A DNA stretch of 7,004 bases from Niveispirillum sp. (lineage in GTDB: Bacteria > Pseudomonadota > Alphaproteobacteria > Azospirillales > Azospirillaceae): the NCBI GenBank assembly GCA_016463045.1, contig JAEMSB010000245.1, forward strand, positions 1 through 7,004, written 5' to 3'. A program made the translations under genes and the position numbers. Shown here piece by piece: positions 1-6,316 of this stretch. The notes below the pieces were generated by a model. That model was not told the DNA's origin and ran no database searches. It saw nothing but the letters and a program-made list of their open reading frames with translations. Each line of letters starts with the position of its first letter. Within the stretch, counting starts at the first letter, position 1.

Positions 1-33
1 CCCCCCCGCCCCGCCGGTCCATCATGAGAGGTC

Positions 34-68
34 GGCGGGGACCGCTTCCCCACTCTCCGGTCCCCGCC
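34..68. repeat. GC-rich inverted repeat (hairpin) near the left edge
   Basis: Arms 34-44 and 58-68 are perfect reverse complements (11 bp, core GGCGGGGACC / GGTCCCCGCC) around a 13-nt loop. No T-tract follows; a C/U-rich stretch (about 69-117) does. The CCCCGCC runs at 4-10 and 9-15 could pair instead with 34-40, so two mutually exclusive folds are possible. It may be part of a 3' untranslated region or small RNA whose start lies left of the window. Its function cannot be told from here. Confidence 0.5.
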
Positions 69-119
69 ACCATCCTCTCTCTCCCTCGGTTAGTACATCG
101 TAGTCTCTCTCGTCCCCTG

Positions 120-156
120 TGGCCGGGCGGCCCCCACCGCCCGGCCATATCTTTTT
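120..156 (+). terminator. Rho-independent terminator of an upstream transcript
   Basis: A GC-rich stem, TGGCCGGGCGG (120-130) against CCGCCCGGCCA (137-147), is perfect over 11 bp with a 6-nt loop (131-136). It is followed by ATATCTTTTT, with a T5 run at 152-156. This is a textbook intrinsic terminator for rightward transcription. It should end a transcript entering from the left of the window and insulate the two-component operon that starts at 284. Confidence 0.8.
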
Positions 157-175
157 GAGGTTCTCTAAGGCGCCG

Positions 176-213
176 GGCCGGCGGTCGCCGGCCTGCAGCG
201 GCGACGCCGCTGC
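176..213. repeat. Two adjacent palindromes upstream of the response regulator
   Basis: The first palindrome pairs GGCCGGC (176-182) with GCCGGCC (187-193) around a 4-nt loop. One base later, GCAGCGGCG (195-203) and CGCCGCTGC (205-213) form a perfect 19-nt palindrome with a single central base. Neither is followed by a T-tract, so they do not look like terminators. They lie 70-108 nt before the start codon and could be regulator-binding sites or leader RNA hairpins of the two-component operon. I saw no clear -35/-10 pair for this operon. Confidence 0.45.
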
Positions 214-283
214 CTGTGCTTTATCGGGAGCGTTGTTTGGCGAGTTCCCAAGCGAACCCGTCCGGGTTTAGGATGCGTGCATC

Positions 284-967
284 ATGAAGATCCTTGTCAT
301 CGAAGACGACCGCGCCACCGCTGATTACCTGGTCAAGGGCCTGAAAGAGGCCGGCCATGTGGTCGATCATGCCGATAATGGCCGCGACGGGCTGTTTCTG
401 GCGGCATCCGAACCCTATGATGGCTTGATCGTGGACCGGATGCTGCCGGGCCGGGATGGATTGTCCCTGCTGGAGGTGCTGCGTACCACCGGCAATGACA
501 CGCCGGCCCTGGTGCTGTCGGCCCTGGGAAGCGTCGATGACCGGGTGAAGGGCCTGCGCGCCGGGGCCGATGACTACCTGACCAAGCCCTTTGCCTTTGC
601 CGAACTGCTGGCCAGGCTGGAGGTGATGCAGCGCCGGGCCAAGGGTGGCGGATCGGCACCGGTGACCCGGTTGCAGATCGCCGATCTGGAGATGGACCTG
701 CTGGCCCGCACCGTGAAGCGGGCGGGAAAGCCGGTCGATCTGTTGCCGCGTGAGTTCCAGTTGCTGGAATATCTCATCCGCAATGCCGGCAATGTCGTGA
801 CACGCACCATGCTGCTGGAAAATGTCTGGGATTATCATTTCGATCCGCAGACCAATGTCATCGACGTGCATATCGCCCGCCTGCGCCAGAAGATCGACAA
901 GGATCATCCGGTGGCCCTGATCCATACGGTACGCGGGGCGGGCTATGTCATCCGTGAGCCGGTTTAA
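284..967 (+). CDS. OmpR/PhoB-family two-component response regulator
   Basis: This 227-residue cytoplasmic transcription regulator should be phosphorylated by the kinase encoded next to it and then bind DNA. The N-terminal receiver domain (about 1-115) has the acidic pair D8/D9, the phospho-acceptor D51 in VDRMLPGRDG, the switch residue S79 and the invariant K101 in LTKPF. The C-terminal winged helix (about 130-225) carries the family pattern LLPREFQLLEYL, then VWDYHFDPQTNVIDVHIARLR with the recognition helix at about 190-204, and ends in HTVRGAGYVIRE. Length and domain order are normal. The start at 284 is preceded by AGGA at 270-273. The DNA-binding domain resembles the CusR/CzcR/QseB branch of the family, but the signal and target genes cannot be read from the sequence, so no symbol is given. 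Confidence 0.96.
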   Translation: MKILVIEDDRATADYLVKGLKEAGHVVDHADNGRDGLFLAASEPYDGLIVDRMLPGRDGLSLLEVLRTTGNDTPALVLSALGSVDDRVKGLRAGADDYLTKPFAFAELLARLEVMQRRAKGGGSAPVTRLQIADLEMDLLARTVKRAGKPVDLLPREFQLLEYLIRNAGNVVTRTMLLENVWDYHFDPQTNVIDVHIARLRQKIDKDHPVALIHTVRGAGYVIREPV

Positions 968-2336
968 CCTCAATTTCCTGCGCACCACCAGCTTCCGGCT
1001 GGCGGCCTTTCACCTGGGCCTGTTCACCTTGTCGGTGATGGTGGTGCTGGGCGTCGTCTATTGGTTCACCGCCGGCTTCATCAACCGCCACACGGAAGAA
1101 ACCGTGCTGCGGGAGGTGGAGGAACTGAGCAATGTCCTGAATGAACGCGGGCGCATCGGCCTGCTGCGGGTCATCTCCGAACGCGCGTCGGACGGGCGCA
1201 CGGACATGATCTATGCCCTGACCACGCCTGCCCGCGACATCATCGCCGGCAATCTGGCCAGCTGGCCGTCGGGGGACCCCGGTTCCGGCTGGGTGGAGTT
1301 TGACATCAAATCCCGCAAGGATCCGGGCCGCAAGCGGCAGGCCGTGGCCGTCATCCTGCCGATCGAGGGGATCGGCTGGCTGCTGGTCGGGCATGACATG
1401 ACCGACCGCTATCTGCTGCGCGGGCAGTTGCTGACGGGCCTGATCTGGGCCGTGTCGCTGGCCTTCGCGGTGGGCATGGCGGGCGCCATCTATATGAGCC
1501 GGCGCGTGGCCGAACGTATCGAGAGCATCAACCGCACCATCGACCGCATCACGGCCGGGTCCTTTGCCGACCGCATGGCCGTGACAGGATCGGGCGATGA
1601 GATCGACCGGCTGGTCACCAAGCTGAACCGCATGCTGGATGAGATCGGGCGCCTGATGCTGGGTATGCGGCAGGTCACCGACAATGTCGCTCATGATCTG
1701 CGTACGCCCCTGTCGCGCCTGCGCGCCCGGCTGGAACTGGCGCAACGCGATGAAACCCTGTCGGACGCGCAGTTCACCACCCTGGAACAGGCGATTGCCG
1801 AGATCGACCGGCTGCTGGGCGTGTTCAACGCCATCCTGACCATTGCGGCGGCGGAGACGGGCCGGGCGCGGACGGATTTCGAGCCGGTTGATCTGGCAGC
1901 CCTGGCGGCGGAGGTCGCCGAGCTTTACACGCCCCTGGCCGAGGAACGCGGCCTGTCCATGGATGTGGCGGCGTCGGAGCCGGTTATGGTCAGCGGCAGC
2001 CGGCAATTGCTGGCGCAGTTGATCAGCAACCTGATCGAGAACGCCGTCAAATACAGCCCCGAACAGGGCCATATCCGGGTGATGGCTGGTGCCGATGCCG
2101 GGCGTCCCGTCCTGTCGGTGGCCGATCAGGGGCCGGGCATTCCCACCGATCAGCGTGAAAAGGTCCTGGAACGGTTTGTCCGGTTGGAGGCGCATCGCGG
2201 CACGCCGGGCCATGGTCTGGGCCTGTCCCTGGTCGCCGCTGTTGCCCGCCTGCATGATGCAGCCCTGGCCCTGTCCGATGCGCGCGACGATACCGCCACG
2301 CCGGGCCTGAAGGTGGAACTGCGCTTTCCGGCCTGA
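945..2336 (+). CDS. HAMP-containing membrane sensor histidine kinase
   Basis: This 463-residue inner-membrane sensor kinase is the probable partner of the preceding regulator. Hydrophobic segments lie at about 20-42 and 165-184, enclosing a periplasmic sensor region of about 120 residues that includes an AGNLASWP motif. A HAMP linker follows (about 185-240). The dimerisation domain has the phospho-acceptor H250 in VAHDLRTPLSRLR. The ATPase domain shows the N box NLIENAVKY (362-370), G1 box DQGPGIP (394-400), F box around F411 and G2 box GHGLGLSLV (422-430). All catalytic motifs are present. The ATG at 945 overlaps the regulator gene by 23 nt, implying translational coupling; an in-frame GTG at 954 is a possible alternative start. 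The stimulus is unknown. No clear terminator directly follows the stop codon. Confidence 0.95.
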   Translation: MSSVSRFNLNFLRTTSFRLAAFHLGLFTLSVMVVLGVVYWFTAGFINRHTEETVLREVEELSNVLNERGRIGLLRVISERASDGRTDMIYALTTPARDIIAGNLASWPSGDPGSGWVEFDIKSRKDPGRKRQAVAVILPIEGIGWLLVGHDMTDRYLLRGQLLTGLIWAVSLAFAVGMAGAIYMSRRVAERIESINRTIDRITAGSFADRMAVTGSGDEIDRLVTKLNRMLDEIGRLMLGMRQVTDNVAHDLRTPLSRLRARLELAQRDETLSDAQFTTLEQAIAEIDRLLGVFNAILTIAAAETGRARTDFEPVDLAALAAEVAELYTPLAEERGLSMDVAASEPVMVSGSRQLLAQLISNLIENAVKYSPEQGHIRVMAGADAGRPVLSVADQGPGIPTDQREKVLERFVRLEAHRGTPGHGLGLSLVAAVARLHDAALALSDARDDTATPGLKVELRFPA

Positions 2337-2401
2337 AAAACGAAAGCAGTCTATATCGCCTCAATAGATAATAATGCACTAGTATTCATGTGGAATTTAT
2401 A

Positions 2402-2431
2402 TTGACGGGCTATGGATTTTAGTCCTATAAC
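2402..2431 (+). promoter_or_regulatory. Sigma70-like promoter
   Basis: TTGACG (2402-2407) and TATAAC (2426-2431) are separated by 18 nt, close to the TTGACA/TATAAT consensus. They lie in an AT-rich stretch that could serve as an upstream element. The predicted start is near 2438, a few bases before the first hairpin of the structured region. This promoter would make the candidate small RNA and, by readthrough, the virion operon. Confidence 0.6.
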
Positions 2432-2437
2432 TCATTC

Positions 2438-2574
2438 CACCAAGGCCCGAACTCCATCCCGGCTGATCTGCCGGTCGCGGGCCTTGCGCATCGTCTCCCT
2501 CCCATGGCCTGAACACGGGTCTCGTTGTCGATAACCCCTGCTTTGCAAGGGTCGGTGCGGACCCGTGTCTTTTT
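2438..2574 (+). ncRNA. Candidate small RNA or attenuated leader, about 137 nt
   Basis: The stretch begins at the predicted start of the promoter at 2402-2431 and ends at a T-tract. First comes a nested hairpin: outer stem CAAGGCCCG (2441-2449) with CGGGCCTTG (2478-2486), inner stem CCGGC (2459-2463) with GCCGG (2470-2474). Next is an apparently unpaired linker with TCTCCCTCCC (2494-2503), complementary to Shine-Dalgarno-type sequence. Last is a branched terminator hairpin (2513-2568) and T-run. A 5' stem, an exposed anti-Shine-Dalgarno stretch and an intrinsic terminator form the layout of trans-acting small RNAs known in alphaproteobacteria, such as the alpha-r14 family. I do not recognise a specific family. 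The alternative is a 5' leader that attenuates transcription of the capsid operon starting at 2666. Confidence 0.45.
2513..2574 (+). terminator. Branched Rho-independent terminator or attenuator
   Basis: The outer stem ACACGGGTC (2513-2521) pairs perfectly with GACCCGTGT (2560-2568). The 38-nt interior holds a second hairpin, 2534-2541 with 2545-2552 (seven pairs, one C-A mismatch, TTT loop). The sequence CTTTTT follows at 2569-2574. The T-tract is on the + strand only, so it should act on rightward transcription. It lies about 90 nt before the capsid start codon, so some readthrough would be needed if the upstream promoter serves the virion genes. Confidence 0.55.
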
Positions 2575-2605
2575 GGGCCTTCCCCCCATCGCTGCCCGAC
2601 ATGCG

Positions 2606-2624
2606 GCCGGACCTCAGGTCCGGC
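2606..2624. repeat. Perfect 19-nt palindrome upstream of the capsid gene
   Basis: GCCGGACCT (2606-2614) and AGGTCCGGC (2616-2624) are exact reverse complements around one central C. It is either a regulator-binding site or an 8-bp RNA hairpin with a three-base loop. It sits 42 nt before the start codon of the capsid gene and has no T-tract after it. Confidence 0.5.
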
Positions 2625-2665
2625 AACCGCGACGGCTGCCATCATGACAGGAATGAGGTCCCAGG

Positions 2666-3484
2666 ATGTCCACCGACATCGAGAAATCGTTCGTGAAGCA
2701 GTACGAACGCGAGGTGCATGAGGCCTATCAGCGCTTAGGTTCGAAGCTGCGCGCCACCGTGCGCTCCAAGAATAATGTGAAGGGCGCCAGCACGGTCTTT
2801 CAGAAGGTTGGCAAGGGCGTGGCCAGCACCAAGTCGCGCCATGGCAATGTCCCGGTGATGAACCTGGACCATGGCACCGTCGACTGTACCCTGGCCGATT
2901 ATTATGCCGGCGATTGGGTCGACAAGCTGGATGAGCTGAAGACCAATATCGACGAACGCAGCGTCATCGCCAATGCCGGCGCCTATGCGCTGGGCCGCAA
3001 GACGGATGAACTGATCATCGGTCGGCTGGATACCAGTGCGCGTTATGCCGGTGCGGATACCGATGGCCTGACCAAGGACAAGGTCCTGGCGGCCTTCGAA
3101 ATGCTGGGCGGTGCCGATGTGCCTGATGATGGTCAGCGTTACGCGGTCGTCGGCTGGAAACAGTGGAGCCAGCTGCTGGGGATCGAGGAGTTTGCCAATT
3201 CTGACTATGTCGGCGATGGCGAGCTGCCCTGGCGCGGGACCCAGGCCAAGCGCTGGCTGGGCACGCTGTGGATGCCGCATTCGGGCCTGACGCTGGGGTC
3301 CGGCAATGTCCGCCTCTGCCATTGGTACCACAAGACAGCCGTGGGCCATGCCAGCGGGGCCGATGTGACCAGTGACATCACCTGGCACGGCGACCGCGCC
3401 GCCCATTTCGTCAACAACATGATGTCGCAGGGGGCCGCCCTGATTGACGCCACCGGCGTCGTCACCCTGCGCTGCAAGGAGTAA
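2666..3484 (+). CDS. Phage major capsid protein
   Basis: This 272-residue protein should form the icosahedral shell of a podovirus-type head. It resembles capsid proteins that sit beside T7-like tail tubular genes in proteobacterial prophages. I recall this family as Pfam Phage_capsid_2, but could not check that. Visible features are a charged N-terminus (DIEKSFVKQYEREVHEAYQR), a region with VPVMNLDHGTVDCTLADYY and DWVDKLDELKTNIDER, and a C-terminus with ITWHGDRAAHFVNNMMSQGA. There is no signal peptide or membrane segment. It is shorter than T7 gp10A (345 residues). The start at 2666 follows GAGG at 2655-2658. No portal or scaffold gene lies upstream, which is unusual for a working phage. The HK97 fold is inferred, not seen. 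Confidence 0.82.
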   Translation: MSTDIEKSFVKQYEREVHEAYQRLGSKLRATVRSKNNVKGASTVFQKVGKGVASTKSRHGNVPVMNLDHGTVDCTLADYYAGDWVDKLDELKTNIDERSVIANAGAYALGRKTDELIIGRLDTSARYAGADTDGLTKDKVLAAFEMLGGADVPDDGQRYAVVGWKQWSQLLGIEEFANSDYVGDGELPWRGTQAKRWLGTLWMPHSGLTLGSGNVRLCHWYHKTAVGHASGADVTSDITWHGDRAAHFVNNMMSQGAALIDATGVVTLRCKE

Positions 3485-3489
3485 TCGCC

Positions 3490-3759
3490 ATGGCCTTTCA
3501 GCCCCGCGACCTGTCGGTCCTTGCCTATGCCAATGGCTTCACGCTCTGGCATTACGCTACGCCTGATGCCCACACGGTGGTGCGTGTCGCCGGCTATTTC
3601 AACCCGGCTAGCCACATGATGCGCCTGGGCGACATGGTCCTGGCCAATACCGGCGTGGGCACCACGCCCGTGGCCGGCATCCTGCTGGTCAATGCCAATA
3701 GCGGCGGCGTGATCGATACCGCCGACCTGACGGTGGTGGGGGCGACGGATACGGATTGA
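3490..3759 (+). CDS. Small virion-cluster protein of unknown function
   Basis: This 89-residue protein is not one I can name, though similar small proteins recur directly after this capsid type. Notable stretches are LSVLAYANGFTLWHY near the N-terminus, VAGYFNPASHMMRLGDMVLAN in the middle, and a C-terminus ending GATDTD. It is rich in small, hydrophobic and beta-forming residues and has no signal peptide or clear membrane helix. A very good ribosome binding site, AAGGAG (3477-3482), overlaps the end of the capsid gene, and the start at 3490 is only 5 nt after its stop codon. It should therefore be made in quantity with the capsid protein. A head decoration or capsid-stabilising role is a guess from position and size. 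Confidence 0.78.
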   Translation: MAFQPRDLSVLAYANGFTLWHYATPDAHTVVRVAGYFNPASHMMRLGDMVLANTGVGTTPVAGILLVNANSGGVIDTADLTVVGATDTD

Positions 3760-3781
3760 TCCGTCGGCCCGCTCCCTTCTT

Positions 3782-3809
3782 CGTCATCCCGGCTTTCGCC
3801 GGGATGACG
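3782..3809. repeat. Palindromic intergenic repeat (GTCATCCCGGC type)
   Basis: CGTCATCCCGGC (3782-3793) and GCCGGGATGACG (3798-3809) are perfect 12-bp arms around a TTTC loop. This is a familiar dispersed palindrome of proteobacterial intergenic regions; read through, it gives the tell-tale peptide VIPAFAGMT. It lies in the 92-nt gap between the 89-residue protein and the tail adaptor gene, so a chromosomal-type repeat is embedded in the virion operon. As RNA it would form a strong hairpin that could affect message stability or expression of the downstream genes. Confidence 0.85.
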
Positions 3810-3851
3810 GCAGAGGCGCAGGAAAGCGTGCATCTTAATGGAGTCCCCACC

Positions 3852-4424
3852 ATGGCCTATTCCGCTGTCGGGCTGTGCGCCCGTGCGTTGTTGAAGATCG
3901 GAGCGAACCCGGTCACGTCGTTTCAGGACGGCACCGCCGAAGCGGAACTGGCCGCCGCCCTGTATGCCCCCACCCGCGACGCCTTGCTGGCGGCCCATGG
4001 CTGGAGCTTTGCCACCCGGCAAGCGCCGCTGGTTCGCCGGGCCGATCCGCCGCCCGCCGATTTTGCTCATGGTTTCGCCCTGCCAGATGATTTCCTGCGG
4101 GCCTTGTCCCTGGGATGCGGCGGGCGGGGGCGGGGTCTTTCCTACCGTATTCAGGGCAAGGATCTGCTGGCCGATGCCGATGCGGTGACCCTGACCTATG
4201 TGGCCCGCGTCGCAGAAGGTGGCTTCCCCGCCTTCTTCGATGCGGCCCTTATCGCCCGGCTGGCGGCGGAATTCTGTGTGCCGCTGACCGAGAACACGTC
4301 ACGCGCCGAGGTTTTGCAGAAACTGGCGGAAGCCGAGTTCCGCCGCGCCCGCCTGACCGATGCCTCGCAGGACAGCCAGGAAGGGTTCAGCGATTTCACC
4401 CTGATCGAGGCCCGCCTGTCATGA
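3852..4424 (+). CDS. Tail tubular protein A-like head-tail adaptor
   Basis: This 190-residue protein is close in size to T7 gp11 (196 residues), which forms the adaptor ring between portal and tail nozzle. The diagnostic N-terminal pattern is present: ALLKIGANPVTSFQDGTAEAE, then YAPTRDALLAAHGWSFATRQAPL, then FAHGFALPDDFLRAL. A second conserved block, VTLTYVARVAEGGFPAFFDAALIARLAAEF, follows. The frame is open back to 3756, but the upstream part reads through the palindromic repeat. The ATG at 3852 has ATGGAG at 3838-3843 and begins the family match, so I start there. The stop codon overlaps the next start (ATGA, 4421-4424), indicating translational coupling. It completes the expected capsid-adaptor-nozzle order, but the portal partner is not in the window. 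Confidence 0.85.
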   Translation: MAYSAVGLCARALLKIGANPVTSFQDGTAEAELAAALYAPTRDALLAAHGWSFATRQAPLVRRADPPPADFAHGFALPDDFLRALSLGCGGRGRGLSYRIQGKDLLADADAVTLTYVARVAEGGFPAFFDAALIARLAAEFCVPLTENTSRAEVLQKLAEAEFRRARLTDASQDSQEGFSDFTLIEARLS

Positions 4425-6316
4425 CCCGTCTTAAAAGTGTGAAAACCAGCTTCACCGGCGGCTGCGTCAGCCCCGACCTGCTGGGCCGGGGCGATCTTGC
4501 CGCCTTTGAAAACGGGGCGTTGACCCTGACCAATGTCCTAATCGAACCGACGGGCGGTATCACGCGCCGGCCCGGCACGGGCTTCATCGCCATCGTGCCG
4601 GGTTCGGGCCGCCTGATCCCCTTCACCTTCAGCAGCGAACAGACCCACCTGCTGGTCCTGACCGACCGGCAGGTGTCAGTGTTCGGCGATGATGCCCTGC
4701 AGGCGACATTGCCCAGCCCCTGGACCCTGGCACAGATTGCCAACCTGACCTGGGCCCAGAGTGGGGATGTGCTGCTGGTCTGCCATCCCGATGTGGAGCC
4801 GCGCCGTATCAGCCGGCGCGGCCCCGGCCAATGGACGGTCGAGCCCTGGGTATTTGCCGAAGAGGAGGGGCGGCCCCGCATCCCCTTTTTCCGCTTTGCC
4901 GATGCCGCCATCACGCTGACCCCGTCGGGTCTGACGGGCCGGGTTCGGTTGCGCGCCTCGGCCCCCGTCTTCATGCCGGCGCATGAGGGGGCGCCCTGGC
5001 GCATCCACCGCAAGCCGGGGCGAATCGCGGCGGTGCGGTCGGTGACAGAGGCGGAGATCGACCTGGCCGACAGCCTGCCCCATACCAATCCCACGGCGGA
5101 TTGGGACGAGGCGGCGTTCAGCCCGCAGCGTGGCTGGCCGCTTTGCGTGGCGTTCCATCAGGACCGGCTGGTCATCGGCGGGTCGCGCGACCTGCCCAAC
5201 CGCCTCTGGCTGTCAAAATCGGGCGACCTGTTCAATTTCGACCTGGGCGAGGGGGAGGATGACAGCGCCATTGAGTTCGCCATCCTGTCGGATGAGGTGA
5301 ACCCCATCCGTGCCGTCTATTCCGGGCGGCACCTGCAGGTCTTCACCACTGGCGGGGAATGGGCCGTGACAGGCGCTCCCCTGACGCCGACGGCCATCCG
5401 CCTGGACCGGCAAACCCGCATCGGCAGTGTGGCCGACCGCAGCATTCCGCCGCAGGAGATTGAGGGCGGCACCCTGTTCGCGGCGGGCGACGGGTCAATC
5501 CGCGATTTCCTGTGGACCGATCTGGAACAATCCTATTCCGCTACCGACCTAACCCTGACCACGCGGCCCATCCTGCCCGGTACCGTCGATATGGAATATG
5601 ACCGCCGCCGCCGGCTGCTGCTGGCGGTACAGTCGGATGGGACCCTGGCGGTGCTGACGCTGTACCGCAATGAACAGATCCGCGCCTGGGTGCGGCTGGT
5701 CACGGCAGGCCGCATCCTGTCCACGGCCCTGGTGGGCCGCCATCTCTACTGGCTGGTGGACCGCGATGGCCGTGTGGCGGTGGAGGTCTGGGACGACGCA
5801 ATGCATGTCGATGCCGGCCTTTCCGGATCGGTGGACAGCGCCACTGCCCGCTGGGCCGGGCTGGAGCATCTGGATGGCCGGGACGTGGCAGTGCTGGCCG
5901 ATGGCGCCGTCATGGCCGTGGACCCCGTCGCGGCGGGCCGTATCCGCCTGCCCCGCCCGGCGACACGGGTGCAGGCGGGACTGGCCTTTACCCATGAGAT
6001 TGAACCCATGCCGCCCAATCTGTTGGCGGCGGAAGGACAGGGACGGCGTGCGCGCCTGCTGGCAGTGACCTTCCGGCTGAAGGATACGCCCGCGCTGCGC
6101 GCCGACCTGGGGCGGGGGCCGGTGGAGGTGCCGTTACGGCGCACCGCCGGCCCCGCGCTGGCCATGGAACCGGCCCCCGGCTTTACCGGCGACCGGCGCC
6201 TGACGGCCACCGGCTGGCAGACCAGCCGCGCCGGTCCCCCCTGGCGCATCGTGGAGGAAAGGCCGCTGCCCTTCACCCTCCTGTCCGTAACCCATGAGCT
6301 GAAGGTGAATGAATAA
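4421..6316 (+). CDS. Tail tubular protein B-like nozzle protein
   Basis: This 631-residue protein resembles podovirus tail tubular protein B (T7 gp12), which forms the tail nozzle below the adaptor. The N-terminus has the typical block SFTGGCVSPDLLGRGDL (10-26) followed by NVLIEPTGGITRRPGTGFIA (38-57). A second family block lies at about 238-275: GWPLCVAFHQDRLVIGGS and LPNRLWLSKSGDLFNF. The remainder is beta-rich with repeated VxVW/LAVL-type strands, consistent with a propeller-like body. It is shorter than T7 gp12 (794 residues) but has no visible break. The frame is open from 4115, yet that part only shadows the preceding gene. The ATG at 4421 overlaps the previous stop, has GAGG at 4407-4410, and begins the conserved block. 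Its stop overlaps the next start by one base. Confidence 0.86.
   Translation: MTRLKSVKTSFTGGCVSPDLLGRGDLAAFENGALTLTNVLIEPTGGITRRPGTGFIAIVPGSGRLIPFTFSSEQTHLLVLTDRQVSVFGDDALQATLPSPWTLAQIANLTWAQSGDVLLVCHPDVEPRRISRRGPGQWTVEPWVFAEEEGRPRIPFFRFADAAITLTPSGLTGRVRLRASAPVFMPAHEGAPWRIHRKPGRIAAVRSVTEAEIDLADSLPHTNPTADWDEAAFSPQRGWPLCVAFHQDRLVIGGSRDLPNRLWLSKSGDLFNFDLGEGEDDSAIEFAILSDEVNPIRAVYSGRHLQVFTTGGEWAVTGAPLTPTAIRLDRQTRIGSVADRSIPPQEIEGGTLFAAGDGSIRDFLWTDLEQSYSATDLTLTTRPILPGTVDMEYDRRRRLLLAVQSDGTLAVLTLYRNEQIRAWVRLVTAGRILSTALVGRHLYWLVDRDGRVAVEVWDDAMHVDAGLSGSVDSATARWAGLEHLDGRDVAVLADGAVMAVDPVAAGRIRLPRPATRVQAGLAFTHEIEPMPPNLLAAEGQGRRARLLAVTFRLKDTPALRADLGRGPVEVPLRRTAGPALAMEPAPGFTGDRRLTATGWQTSRAGPPWRIVEERPLPFTLLSVTHELKVNE

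Larger units (their letters stand above)
2337..2665. other. 329-nt structured, non-coding intergenic region
   Basis: No convincing gene lies here. The first hundred bases (about 2337-2440) are clearly AT-rich against a GC-rich background and contain a sigma70-like promoter. The rest contains three hairpin units in a row: 2441-2486, 2513-2568 (followed by a T-tract) and 2606-2624. Short minus-strand frames cross the region, but they have no recognisable protein motif and run straight through the hairpins. Confidence 0.7.

Noticed and set aside
24..158. A 44-codon open frame from an ATG at 24.
   Set aside because: It reads through the hairpin, the C/U-rich stretch and the terminator stem, has no good ribosome binding site, and its Arg/Pro/Ser-rich peptide is typical of chance GC-rich translation.
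948..2255. A long minus-strand frame opposite the histidine kinase, and similar ones opposite the regulator, capsid and nozzle genes.
   Set aside because: They are by-products of high-GC codon bias, rich in Gln, Arg, Gly and His with no motif, while the + strand frames carry complete catalytic or structural signatures.
2397..2645. Minus-strand open frames across the intergenic region, including a short one from an ATG near 2500 preceded by GGGAGGGA.
   Set aside because: The peptides have no recognisable motif, overlap three hairpins and a promoter, and end within the AT-rich stretch. The GGGAGGGA is simply the complement of the C/U-rich linker.
3756..3851. An upstream extension of the adaptor gene to an ATG at 3756.
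   Set aside because: The extension translates the palindromic repeat (VIPAFAGMT). The ATG at 3852 has its own ribosome binding site and begins the family match.
4115..4420. An upstream extension of the nozzle gene to an ATG at 4115.
   Set aside because: It lies in another frame inside the adaptor gene, gives an Arg/Pro/Gly-rich sequence, and the conserved N-terminus begins at 4421.
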